From positions 1-35,479 of the forward strand of contig JAHBWC010000084.1 in the NCBI GenBank assembly GCA_019637225.1: DNA of 35,479 nucleotides. Reading direction: 5' to 3'. Positions within the stretch are counted from its first letter, which is position 1; every line of letters starts with the position of its first letter. The DNA is from Labilithrix sp. (GTDB lineage: Bacteria; Myxococcota_A; Polyangia; Polyangiales; Polyangiaceae). Under the pieces are notes generated by a model. The model saw only the letters and a program-made list of their open reading frames with translations. It ran no database searches and was not told where the DNA came from. This document shows, one piece after another, positions 25,968 to 33,722 of the stretch. A program made the position numbers and the translations under genes.

Positions 25968-26945
25968 ATGGCGGATGACTTCTATTCGGTGCTCGGCGTT
26001 CCGAAAGACGCCGGTGCCGATGCGATCAAGAAGGCGTATCGGAAGCTCGCGCGCGACCTGCACCCCGACAAGAACCCGGGCAACAAGGACGCCGAGACGC
26101 GCTTCAAGGCCGTGAACCGCGCGTACGAGACGCTCCACGACCCGAAGAAGCGCGGGCTCTACGACGAGTTCGGCGAGGAGGCGCTCCGCGAGGGCTTCGA
26201 CGCCGACAAAGCGCGGGCCTACCGCCAGTGGCAGAGCCAGGGCGGCAACGGCTTCCGCGGCGGCGCGGGCGGCTTCGGCGGCGGACGCACCGTGAACCTC
26301 GAGGACCTCTTCGGCGGAGCCTACACGCGGGGCGCCGAGGGCGATCTCGGCGACCTCTTCGGGCGCCGTCGGCGCGGTCCGATGAAGGGGCAAGACCTCG
26401 AGCAGGAGATCACCGTCGACTTCGAGACCGCCGTGCGCGGGACGACGCTCCAGCTTCGGCGCCCCGACTCCACGGAGACGGTGACGGTGCGCATCCCGCC
26501 CGGCGCCGACGAGGGCAGCCGCGTGCGCATCCCCGGCCAGGGCGGACAGTCGCCGAACGGCGGACCGAGCGGCGACCTCGTCCTCGTCATCCACGTCCGC
26601 CCGCACCCGCTCTTCAAGCGAGAGGGCGACGATCTCCACCTCGAGGTGCCGATCCGCGTGAGCGAGGCGGTGCGCGGGACGAAGGTGAAGGTGCCGACCT
26701 TCGAGGGCGCCGTCTCCGTGAAGGTGCCGCCCAGCACGCAGAGCGGCACGGTGCTTCGCGTTCGAGGCAAGGGGGTGAGCCGGAAGGGCCGTCCGCAGGG
26801 CGATCTCTACATCCGCTTCATGGTCCACGTTCCGCAGCCCCGGAGCGATCGCGACGCCGCCGAGCTCGACCGTGTGGTCGACGAGCTGGCGCGGCTCGAG
26901 GACCCGAACCTTCGCCAGCACCTCGACGTCGATCTCGGCCAGTGA
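25968..26945 (+). CDS. cbpA: CbpA-type J-domain co-chaperone
   Basis: The 325-residue product starts with a complete J-domain (about 4-69) with HPD at 32-34. A Gly/Phe-rich linker (GGNGFRGGAGGFGGG) and two C-terminal beta-barrel substrate-binding domains follow, with typical phrases GQDLEQEITVDFETAVRGT, VRIPPGADEGSRVRIPGQG, HPLFKREGDDLHLEVPI and VKVPPSTQSGTVLRVRGKG. The zinc-finger CxxCxGxG motifs of DnaJ are absent, so this is a class B (CbpA/DnaJ-like) partner of DnaK. It stimulates Hsp70 ATPase and hands over unfolded clients in the cytosol. The start is an ATG with a weak TTAGG upstream. The structured sequence at 25817-25893 and the palindrome at 25939 lie in its upstream region. The symbol is by domain layout. 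Confidence 0.92.
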   Translation: MADDFYSVLGVPKDAGADAIKKAYRKLARDLHPDKNPGNKDAETRFKAVNRAYETLHDPKKRGLYDEFGEEALREGFDADKARAYRQWQSQGGNGFRGGAGGFGGGRTVNLEDLFGGAYTRGAEGDLGDLFGRRRRGPMKGQDLEQEITVDFETAVRGTTLQLRRPDSTETVTVRIPPGADEGSRVRIPGQGGQSPNGGPSGDLVLVIHVRPHPLFKREGDDLHLEVPIRVSEAVRGTKVKVPTFEGAVSVKVPPSTQSGTVLRVRGKGVSRKGRPQGDLYIRFMVHVPQPRSDRDAAELDRVVDELARLEDPNLRQHLDVDLGQ

Positions 26946-27045
26946 CGGCGCGCGGCGCCGGCCATCCGGCGGGGCGAAAAAGGCCGGGTGGCGGCCACCA
27001 AGCTGGGCGCTGGCTTCCTCGGTTTTCGTGTACGTTGAGTCCTCG

Positions 27046-28206
27046 ATGATCTCGCTGGAGCGCGCCGCGCTCGTGCACGTCCTTCTTTCGGGGCTGGTGA
27101 TCGTCTCTGCGTGCGGAGGGGGAGCAGGAGGAGGCGCCGCGCCGACCGCCACGCCCTCGTCCGGCGGCGAGGGGAGCGCGAAGACGGAGGAGGCGAGCGC
27201 CGCCGTCGACAGCGCTCCGGCGGGCCCGCCCAAGGACGTCGACTGCGGCGACTTCACGACGTGCGCGATCGCGTCCGACGGTCTCGCGCGCTGCTGGGGC
27301 CGCGACAAGGAAGGCGAGCTCGGCGACGGCAAGGGCCAGGGCGAGAGGCTCAAGCGCGGCCTCGTCCCAGGCATGGGCAAGGTGACGAAGGTCGCGCTCG
27401 CCTCCAAGTTCGGCTGCGCGATCCTCGAAGACCGCAAGGTCAAGTGCTGGGGCACAGGGCGCATCGCGAACGACGGCAAGGTGGTCAGCGACGCGAAGCC
27501 GGTGCTCGTCTCGGGCGTCGATCAGGTCGAGGAGCTCGTCGCCAGCGGCGCCCTCGCGTGCGCGCGGAGCGCCGGCGGCATCGCGTGCTGGGGCGCCGAC
27601 GAGAAGACCATCGGCTCGCCGCCCAAGGGCGCCTTCAAGCAGCTCGCCGCCGGCTTCACCCACGCGTGCGCGCTCGACGCGGCGGGCGCGGTGACGTGCT
27701 GGGCGGGCTCCGGCGACTGGAGCACGGGCGGCATCTTCGCGAAGCCTCCGGTGACGGGCGCGGTCCAGGTCATCACCGGCGATCGCCACGGCTGCGTCCT
27801 CACGAAGGCGCAGACCGTCCAGTGCTGGGGCATGAACGACGCCGGACAGCTCGGGATCAAGTCCGACATGGATCCGCACAAGAAGCTCGTCACCGTCCCC
27901 GGGGTGAGCGGCGCGGTGCGCCTCGTCGCGGGCGAGGCCTCGACGTGCGCGCTGCTCGCGGACGGCTCGGTTCGCTGCTGGGGCTCGAACGGCGAGGGCG
28001 AGCTCGGCCTCGGGACGCGCTCGTCCGACGAGCGCCCCGCGAACGTGACGGCGCTCTCCGCGGTCGAGGACGTCTGCCTCGCGTCGGCGCACGGGTGCGC
28101 GCTCACGAAGCAGAACAAGCTCTTCTGCTGGGGCTCGAACGCCTTCGGGCAGATCGGCGACGGCACGAAAGAGCGAAGGCCCGCGCCCACGCCCGTCCTC
28201 TGGTGA
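27046..28206 (+). CDS. RCC1-repeat propeller lipoprotein with a cysteine pair in every blade
   Basis: The chosen ATG starts MISLERAALVHVLLSG with lipobox VSAC (Cys23), and an in-frame extension upstream runs over the preceding gene. After a Gly/Ala/Thr-rich linker the 386-residue product contains seven RCC1-like repeats, each with a Cys-A-(8-9 residues)-Cys-Trp core. The pairs are 73/83, 124/134, 172/181, 208/218, 250/260, 301/311 and 351/361. Several repeats continue GxxxxGELG or GQLG, the classic RCC1 signature. Seven blades would close one beta-propeller. Related bacterial RCC1 proteins include the beta-lactamase inhibitor BLIP-II, so a protein-binding role outside the cell is plausible; there is no evidence for nucleotide exchange activity. 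Regularly spaced cysteines suggest one disulfide per blade. Confidence 0.9.
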   Translation: MISLERAALVHVLLSGLVIVSACGGGAGGGAAPTATPSSGGEGSAKTEEASAAVDSAPAGPPKDVDCGDFTTCAIASDGLARCWGRDKEGELGDGKGQGERLKRGLVPGMGKVTKVALASKFGCAILEDRKVKCWGTGRIANDGKVVSDAKPVLVSGVDQVEELVASGALACARSAGGIACWGADEKTIGSPPKGAFKQLAAGFTHACALDAAGAVTCWAGSGDWSTGGIFAKPPVTGAVQVITGDRHGCVLTKAQTVQCWGMNDAGQLGIKSDMDPHKKLVTVPGVSGAVRLVAGEASTCALLADGSVRCWGSNGEGELGLGTRSSDERPANVTALSAVEDVCLASAHGCALTKQNKLFCWGSNAFGQIGDGTKERRPAPTPVLW

Positions 28207-28240
28207 CGCGCGCGCGGCGTCTCGCGCGGGCAGGCGTCAC
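28203..28240. terminator. Hairpin candidate between convergent genes
   Basis: GTGACGC (28203-28209) overlaps the RCC1 stop and can pair with GCGTCAC (28234-28240). No U-tract follows, so it is at best a factor-assisted or bidirectional stop. Confidence 0.35.
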
Positions 28241-28275
28241 TCGTGTTCGCAGGCGTCTCGCGCGGGAGGCGTCAC
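28216..28275. repeat. Imperfect direct repeat of about 25 bases
   Basis: GGCGTCTCGCGCGGGCAGG plus CGTCAC (28216-28240) recurs at 28252-28275 with one base missing. The copies are separated by 11 bases, in the 86-base gap between the convergent RCC1 and SUMF1 genes. It looks like a tandem duplication; no terminal repeats or target sites are seen. Confidence 0.75.
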
Positions 28276-28292
28276 GCGTGGGGACGCGGCCG

Positions 28293-30008
28293 TCACTTGA
28301 AGCGCATGCAGCGCGCGCCGAACGAGCCGGCCTTCATCCGCGGCGTCGTGATCTGGTTGCGGTGAGGCTGGATGCTGCTCCAGGCGACGCCGTAGCCGCG
28401 GTAGTCGAAGATGCCGTCCGCCTTGAGCACGGCTTCGTGGAGGTTGCCCTTCAGGTCCATCCACGGCTCGTCGCCGGCGTTGATCGCGACGGTGTCCGCC
28501 GGCACGCGGCCAGGCGGCGCGATGCGTGACGAGCCGTCGTAGTTGTTCCCTTGATCGGGCGGGTAGTAGTAGACGCCCGGGCAGCTCTGCGTCCCGTCGG
28601 GGAAGGTGTTGAGCGTGTTCGCCGGCTCTCCGCAGGCCGTGTTGGCGCCCGCGAGACGCGGCGGCGGCGCCGGCAGCGGCGCAGGGATCCCGCCGGCGTT
28701 CGGCGGCCACGGCCCGCCCGCGACGTGATCGAAGACCTCGGCCGTCATGAGCTGACCGCCGTCCCACGCGCAGAACGCCGCGAAGAGGCCGAACGGCGCG
28801 CAGTTGAGCGCCTTTTCGTCCATGTCGTTCTTCGAGAAGCGCTTGCCGACGCCTCCGCCGTACTGCTCGATCGTCGCCTTGTCGAACCAGTACGTCGAGT
28901 AGCCGTACGAGTCGGCTTCGTTCGTGCAGTTCAAGTTGTGCGTGGCGCCGTAGTCGGCGCTCGGCCACGGCGGCGTCGGCGCGAAATACTCGGGGAAGAA
29001 GTGCGAGGCGCCGAGCGCGTGCACGACCGCGGTCTCGACGGTGAAGGCGCCCGAGCGGACGACCCAGTCGGTGACCGCGCGCCCGTTGGCGTCGTACCGG
29101 TCCTGGCCGGGGTAGAGCAGGTCCACCGTCGGGTTCGCGACCGTGTAGGTCGCGTTCCCGCTGAGCTGGGCGGAGGGCAGCGTGTTCTCCCAGCCCGGAT
29201 TCCACCGGCTGGGGCGGTTCTTGGCCATGTAGCCTTTGACGTCGGGCGCGCCCTGGTTCGCGGCGGCGAGCGCCTCGAGGAATGCGCGCATGCGGCCGGC
29301 GGTGATCTCGTACTTGTCGAGGTAGACCGCCTTGCCCGGCTGCTGCGGGTCGGTGAAGCCGGGGACGACGAGCGAGCGGCAGCACGACTCGTGGCTCTTG
29401 CCGGCGTCGCCGAACTCGCCCGTACCGCACGTGCTTCCGCCGTGGACCGGCCGGCAGCTCGGGCCCGTCAGGCACTTCTTGTCGGCGCCGCACGCCTTGC
29501 TCGTGCAGTCGCGGTCGACGAGGCAGTCCTTCTCCCAGTCGCAGGCCGGCGACATCGTCCCGCCGCAGTCGATGTCCGTCTGATCGCCGTCCTTCCGGCC
29601 GGGCTTGTGACCCTCGCAGACGTTGCCGGTGCAGTAGCCCCAGACGCAGTCGGTGGCTTCGCGGCAGGCTTTGCCCGCCGCGCACTTCGGCGCGTTCGTC
29701 GGCGCGCCGCCGCCGCAGTCGACGTCGGTCTCGGAGCCGTTCTTGACGCCGTCGGAGCTCGTCGGCGCGGCGCAGGTTCCGTCGGGACCGCAGACGGCGC
29801 TGTCGCAGTCCGCCGGCCCGGCGCAGCGCGCGCCGGGCTGATGACTCGGGGGACAGTCCGCCCCGCACGCCGCGTCGGCGAGGTCTTCGTCGGCGGTGAG
29901 GTCGTCGAAGGTCGTGCACGCCGTCATCGTGACGGCCGCGACGACACCGAGCGCGGGGCGCGCGCGCGCCACGAGTCTCGCGAGCCGAGGGAGCGTCGTC
30001 GCGGGCAC
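28293..30008 (-). CDS. Cysteine-rich SUMF1-domain lipoprotein
   Basis: I chose the GTG at 30008, giving a 571-residue product with a signal sequence (PRLARLVARARPALGVVAAV) and lipobox-like MTAC (Cys31). A later GTG (29972) is possible. A long cysteine-rich part (about 48-185) contains two repeats of a G-x-E/Q-TD-V/I-DCGG module, known from myxobacterial surface proteins, and several CxxxxC pairs. The C-terminal part from about 200 is a SUMF1-like domain: VYLDKYEITAGRMRAFLEA, FGLFAAFCAWDGGQLMTAEVF, DLKGNLHEAV and the ending GSFGARCMRF. It lacks the cysteine pair of FGE, so a binding or structural role is more likely than formylglycine formation. It diverges from the TPR/PEGA-like gene by 63 bases. 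Confidence 0.87.
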   Translation of the reverse strand: MPATTLPRLARLVARARPALGVVAAVTMTACTTFDDLTADEDLADAACGADCPPSHQPGARCAGPADCDSAVCGPDGTCAAPTSSDGVKNGSETDVDCGGGAPTNAPKCAAGKACREATDCVWGYCTGNVCEGHKPGRKDGDQTDIDCGGTMSPACDWEKDCLVDRDCTSKACGADKKCLTGPSCRPVHGGSTCGTGEFGDAGKSHESCCRSLVVPGFTDPQQPGKAVYLDKYEITAGRMRAFLEALAAANQGAPDVKGYMAKNRPSRWNPGWENTLPSAQLSGNATYTVANPTVDLLYPGQDRYDANGRAVTDWVVRSGAFTVETAVVHALGASHFFPEYFAPTPPWPSADYGATHNLNCTNEADSYGYSTYWFDKATIEQYGGGVGKRFSKNDMDEKALNCAPFGLFAAFCAWDGGQLMTAEVFDHVAGGPWPPNAGGIPAPLPAPPPRLAGANTACGEPANTLNTFPDGTQSCPGVYYYPPDQGNNYDGSSRIAPPGRVPADTVAINAGDEPWMDLKGNLHEAVLKADGIFDYRGYGVAWSSIQPHRNQITTPRMKAGSFGARCMRFK

Positions 30009-30071
30009 AAGCTCATCGTACGTCGGATCTCGCCGCGCGCGAACCGTTCCGGGCGCTAGGCTTGGCGTCGC

Positions 30072-31022
30072 ATGCGCTCGCGCCTCGCCGCCGTGGCCCT
30101 CGTTCTCGCGGGCGCGCTCCTCGCGGGGAGGCCGGCGGCCGCCGCCGAGCCGACGGGGCCGGCGGCGACGGCCACGAGGAGAGCCGCGGAGGCGGACGCG
30201 GCGAAGGCCGCGCGGGCGCTCGCGGCTCGCGACTACGGAGGCGCCGCTGTCGGGTACGAGCGGGCCTTTCGTCAGCTGCCGAACCCGAAGTGGCTCTTCG
30301 GCGCCGCGAGCGCGCGGCGGAAGAACGGCGATCTCGCGCAGGCCGCGAACGGGTACGCGCGCTACCTCGCCGAGGCGCCCGCGACGGCCCCCCAGCGCGG
30401 CGCGGCGAAGAAGGAGCTCGCGACGCTCGCGCCGAAGCTCGGTCGGCTCGCGATCGAGGCCGAGGGCGCCACGGTGACGGTGGACGGAGAAGAGATCGCG
30501 TCGTCGATCTTCGGCTCGGTCTACGTCTCGGCCGGCACCCACCTCGTCGAAGCGCGGTTCGGCGACGAGACCGTGAAGGAGTCGGCGACGGCGCAAGCGG
30601 GGCGCGTCTCGACCGTCGCGCTCGCGCGGGCGGCCTCGTCCGCGCCGCCGCCGGTCGAGGAGCCTCCGCCGCCGCCGGCCGAGGACAAGCCCGTACCGCG
30701 GGAGCGGAGCCGTCCGCTCCCGCCGCTCGCCGTGTGGATCGGGGCGGGCGTCACCGTTGTCGCCGGGGCCCTCACGATCGCCTCGGGGCTCGACGTCCTC
30801 GGTCAGAAGGAGACGTTCGACGCCGACCGCTCGCGGCAGAACCTGGCCGACGGCAAGGACAAGCAGCTTCGCACGAACGTCCTCATCGCCGTCACCGGCG
30901 GCGCGGCGGTGCTCACCGGGGTGGCGGCGATCTGGTTCGTCGACTGGCGCCGCCGCGGGGACGACGCCAGCGTGAAGGTCGGCGCCGGGCCGACGTCGAT
31001 CGTGGTGCGCGGCAGCTTCTGA
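30072..31022 (+). CDS. Exported TPR/PEGA-like protein with two C-terminal membrane segments
   Basis: The 316-residue product begins with a signal peptide (MRSRLAAVALVLAGALLAGRPAAAA). One or two TPR-like helical hairpins are at about 46-104 (ALAARDYGGAAVGYERAFRQ, GDLAQAANGYARYL). A PEGA-like beta domain follows at about 125-172 (GATVTVDGEEIAS and a VSAGTHLVEARF turn). A Pro/Glu linker leads to two hydrophobic segments at about 219-242 and 268-291. This order is common in Myxococcota and its function is unsettled. TAGGCT lies about 10 bases before the ATG with no ribosome-binding site, hinting at a leaderless transcript. It ends 25 bases before the convergent rnr gene. Confidence 0.85.
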   Translation: MRSRLAAVALVLAGALLAGRPAAAAEPTGPAATATRRAAEADAAKAARALAARDYGGAAVGYERAFRQLPNPKWLFGAASARRKNGDLAQAANGYARYLAEAPATAPQRGAAKKELATLAPKLGRLAIEAEGATVTVDGEEIASSIFGSVYVSAGTHLVEARFGDETVKESATAQAGRVSTVALARAASSAPPPVEEPPPPPAEDKPVPRERSRPLPPLAVWIGAGVTVVAGALTIASGLDVLGQKETFDADRSRQNLADGKDKQLRTNVLIAVTGGAAVLTGVAAIWFVDWRRRGDDASVKVGAGPTSIVVRGSF

Positions 31023-31047
31023 CGAGCGCGCGCGGCCGACAGGCGCT

Positions 31048-33591
31048 TCAGCGGCGCTTCTTGCCGCCCTTCTTCTTGTGACGCGTCGGTCCCGGACCGC
31101 CCTTGTTCTTGCGGGTCGGCGGGCCCTTCTTGCCCCCGCCGCTACGCGACGCCGTCTCGCTCCGCTCGCCCGGCTTGGCGCCGCGCTTCGGGCCACCGTC
31201 GCCGCGTCCGCGCGAGGGAGGTCCGCCGCGCGAAGGCGCTCCGCCGCGTGAAGACCCTCCGCGGGCGCCGCGCTCTTCGCGGCCGGAGGCGCCGTCGGCC
31301 CGTCCCGGCCCGCCGCGTCCGCGATGAGGCTTCTGCCCGCGCGCTCCTCGCGCGCCGTCGCCGCCCTCGCTCGCGCCGTCGTGCTCGCCGCGCATCCGGC
31401 GCGCGTAGACCGTCCGGCGGAGGATCGCGCAGTCGGTGATCTCCACCATGATGCGGTCGCCGAGGCGCACGGCGTCGCCGCTCCGCTTGCTGGTCGCCAT
31501 GAGACCGTCGTCCTCGACGACGAACTCGGGCCCGAAGTCCTCGATCTTCACGAGCACGTCGACGAACGGCTCGTCGAGCGTCACGAAGGCGCCGCTGCCG
31601 ACGAAGGCCGACACGGTCCCCTCGAAGCGCTCGCCGATGCGGTCGATCATGTAGAAGCAGCGGTAGATGTCGAGGATCTCACGCTCGACCTCCATCGCCC
31701 GGCGCTCGGCCACCGACGAGTGGAGCGCGGCCTCCTGCAGGGCCTCCGGCGCGGCGACGCGGCCGAGGAGCTTCTTGCGTGCGCGCTCGTCCTCGGAGAC
31801 CGCGGCGTGGACGACGCGGTGGACGACGAGGTCCGGGTAGCGGCGGATCGGCGAAGTGAAGTGGAGGTACGCCTCCGACGCGAGCCCGAAGTGGCCGAGG
31901 TTCGCGACGTCGTAGGTCGCTTGCTTCATCGAGCGGAGCAGGAGGCTGTTCAACACCTGCGCGTTCGGGTGGTCGGCGAAGCTCTCGAGGATCTGCGCGA
32001 GGCCCTTCGGCGTCTGCGTCTCGTCGATGTCGAGCTCGATGCCGAGCACCTCGCACATCGCGGCGAGCCGCTCGAGCTTCTGCGGATCCGGCGGCAGGTG
32101 CACGCGGAAGACGCCGGGGAGCGAGCGCTCGAGCAGCCAGCGCGCGACGACCTCGTTGGCGAAGATCATCAGCTCCTCGATGAGCTGATAGGCCTTCTTC
32201 ACGCCCGGATCCTTCGCGCGCTTGGTCACGCTCGTCGGCTGGCCCGCGGCGTCGAGCTTCACGACCGGCTCCGGGAGGTCGAAGTCGAGCGCGCCGCGGT
32301 TCAAGCGGCGCGAGCGGAGGATGCGCGACAGCTCGTGCGCGACGCGCAGGCCGTCGATCATCTCCTCGGCCTTCGGCTGGCGCGGCGGCTCGGCGGTGAA
32401 GCCGAGCGCGCGGGCGACGCCGCCGTACGTGAGCTTGGCCGCGCTCCGCATGAACCCGCGGACGAGCCGCGACTTCTTCACGGCACCGCGCGCGTCGAGC
32501 TCCGCGTGGACGCAGAGGCAGAGGCGCGTGACGTCGGGCAAGAGCGAGCAGAGGCTCGACGAGAGCGCGCGCGGGAGCATCGGGATCGCGCGGTCGGGGA
32601 GGTAGATGCTGCAGCCGCGTCCCTTGGCCTCGTCGTCGATCTTGGTGCCGGGCCGGACGTACGAGCTGACGTCGGCGATCGCGACCCAGACCTCGTAGCC
32701 GCCGCTCTCGGTGCGCTCGACCCAGACCGCGTCGTCGTGATCGCGCGCGTCGTCGGGATCGATCGTCGGCAGCGGGATGTGCGTGAGGTCCTCGCGGCCC
32801 TCGAGCAGCTCCTCCGGGACCTCGCCGCCGTACGCCTCGGCTTCAGCCACGGCCTCGGGGCCGTGGACCTCGTCGATCTTCGCGAGGAAGAGGACCTTGC
32901 TCACCTCGACGCCGAGCTCGCCCGGCTGCCCGAGCACGGCGACGATCTTCCCCTCGGGGTTCTCGCCGGGCTCGATCGGGAAGCGCGTGATCTCGGCGAC
33001 GACGACCTGGCCCTCCTGGCCGCTGTTGCCCTCGGGGCCGGCGCGGTCGATCTCGCGCGTGAGCACGACCGGGCCGCGGACCCGCGGATCGTCGAGGTCG
33101 ACCCAGGCGTTCTTGCCCTTGCGCCGGAGGATGCCGGAGACGCGCGTGGTGCCGCGCTTGACGACGTCGGCGATGCGGCCCTCGGCGCCGCGCGGACCGC
33201 GCCCGATGATCTCGACGAGGACCTGATCGCCGTGCATCGCGCCGCCGAGGGCGTCCGCGCCGACGAAGACGTCGTCGCCGCTCGCGGTCGGGCTCGAGAC
33301 GAAGCCGAAGCCGCGCGGGTTCACGGTGAGCAGCCCCTCGCGCCGCTCGCCGCCTCGGCCCTTGCCCTTGGCGCCGCTCGAGCCGAGCCCGCGCTGCTTC
33401 ACGAGCTTGAAGCGCTCACCCTGGGCGGAGACCGTGCCGTCGAAGACGAGGTCGTCGAGGAGACGGAGGAGGCCCTGCATGGAGCCTGCGCCCACGCCGA
33501 GCTCGATCGCGAGCTCGGTGGCGTCCACGGCCCGGTCCCGGTTGCCGAGGGCGTCGAGGACGGCGGTCCGTGACGGAAGAGCCCTTCTCAT
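31048..33591 (-). CDS. rnr: Ribonuclease R
   Basis: The 847-residue product has the full RNase R order. A winged helix at about 8-66 and cold-shock domains at about 84-130 and 150-225 are followed by the RNB domain. Its acidic metal site TIDPDDARDHDDAV (276-289) holds the aspartates that coordinate catalytic Mg2+. A C-terminal S1 domain lies at about 640-733. The enzyme degrades structured RNA 3' to 5' in the cytosol and matures or turns over rRNA and mRNA. From residue 734 there is an unusual 114-residue tail of Gly, Arg, Lys and Ser (RGRGGPGRADG, PPTRKNKGGPGP, GPTRHKKKGGKKRR). That is longer than the roughly 80-residue basic tail of E. coli RNase R and is likely an RNA or ribosome-binding extension. 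It diverges from the VKOR-DsbA gene. Confidence 0.95.
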   Translation of the reverse strand: MRRALPSRTAVLDALGNRDRAVDATELAIELGVGAGSMQGLLRLLDDLVFDGTVSAQGERFKLVKQRGLGSSGAKGKGRGGERREGLLTVNPRGFGFVSSPTASGDDVFVGADALGGAMHGDQVLVEIIGRGPRGAEGRIADVVKRGTTRVSGILRRKGKNAWVDLDDPRVRGPVVLTREIDRAGPEGNSGQEGQVVVAEITRFPIEPGENPEGKIVAVLGQPGELGVEVSKVLFLAKIDEVHGPEAVAEAEAYGGEVPEELLEGREDLTHIPLPTIDPDDARDHDDAVWVERTESGGYEVWVAIADVSSYVRPGTKIDDEAKGRGCSIYLPDRAIPMLPRALSSSLCSLLPDVTRLCLCVHAELDARGAVKKSRLVRGFMRSAAKLTYGGVARALGFTAEPPRQPKAEEMIDGLRVAHELSRILRSRRLNRGALDFDLPEPVVKLDAAGQPTSVTKRAKDPGVKKAYQLIEELMIFANEVVARWLLERSLPGVFRVHLPPDPQKLERLAAMCEVLGIELDIDETQTPKGLAQILESFADHPNAQVLNSLLLRSMKQATYDVANLGHFGLASEAYLHFTSPIRRYPDLVVHRVVHAAVSEDERARKKLLGRVAAPEALQEAALHSSVAERRAMEVEREILDIYRCFYMIDRIGERFEGTVSAFVGSGAFVTLDEPFVDVLVKIEDFGPEFVVEDDGLMATSKRSGDAVRLGDRIMVEITDCAILRRTVYARRMRGEHDGASEGGDGARGARGQKPHRGRGGPGRADGASGREERGARGGSSRGGAPSRGGPPSRGRGDGGPKRGAKPGERSETASRSGGGKKGPPTRKNKGGPGPTRHKKKGGKKRR

Positions 33592-33722
33592 GGCGCCTAC
33601 TTACGCGATATCGCCTAGCGCGTCGCTCGGATTCGAGCCGCGGGAATATTGGGCCAGCTTTGCCCTTAGACTTGCGGCAAGGTCTGGGGCGTCGTCCGAG
33701 TACGCTCCTCTCCGGGTCCCGC

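Noticed and set aside
33650..33665. Sigma-54-like TGGGCC/TTTGC pair before the VKOR-DsbA gene
   Set aside because: The GG and GC are separated by at most nine bases, one less than required, and the -24 box is poor.
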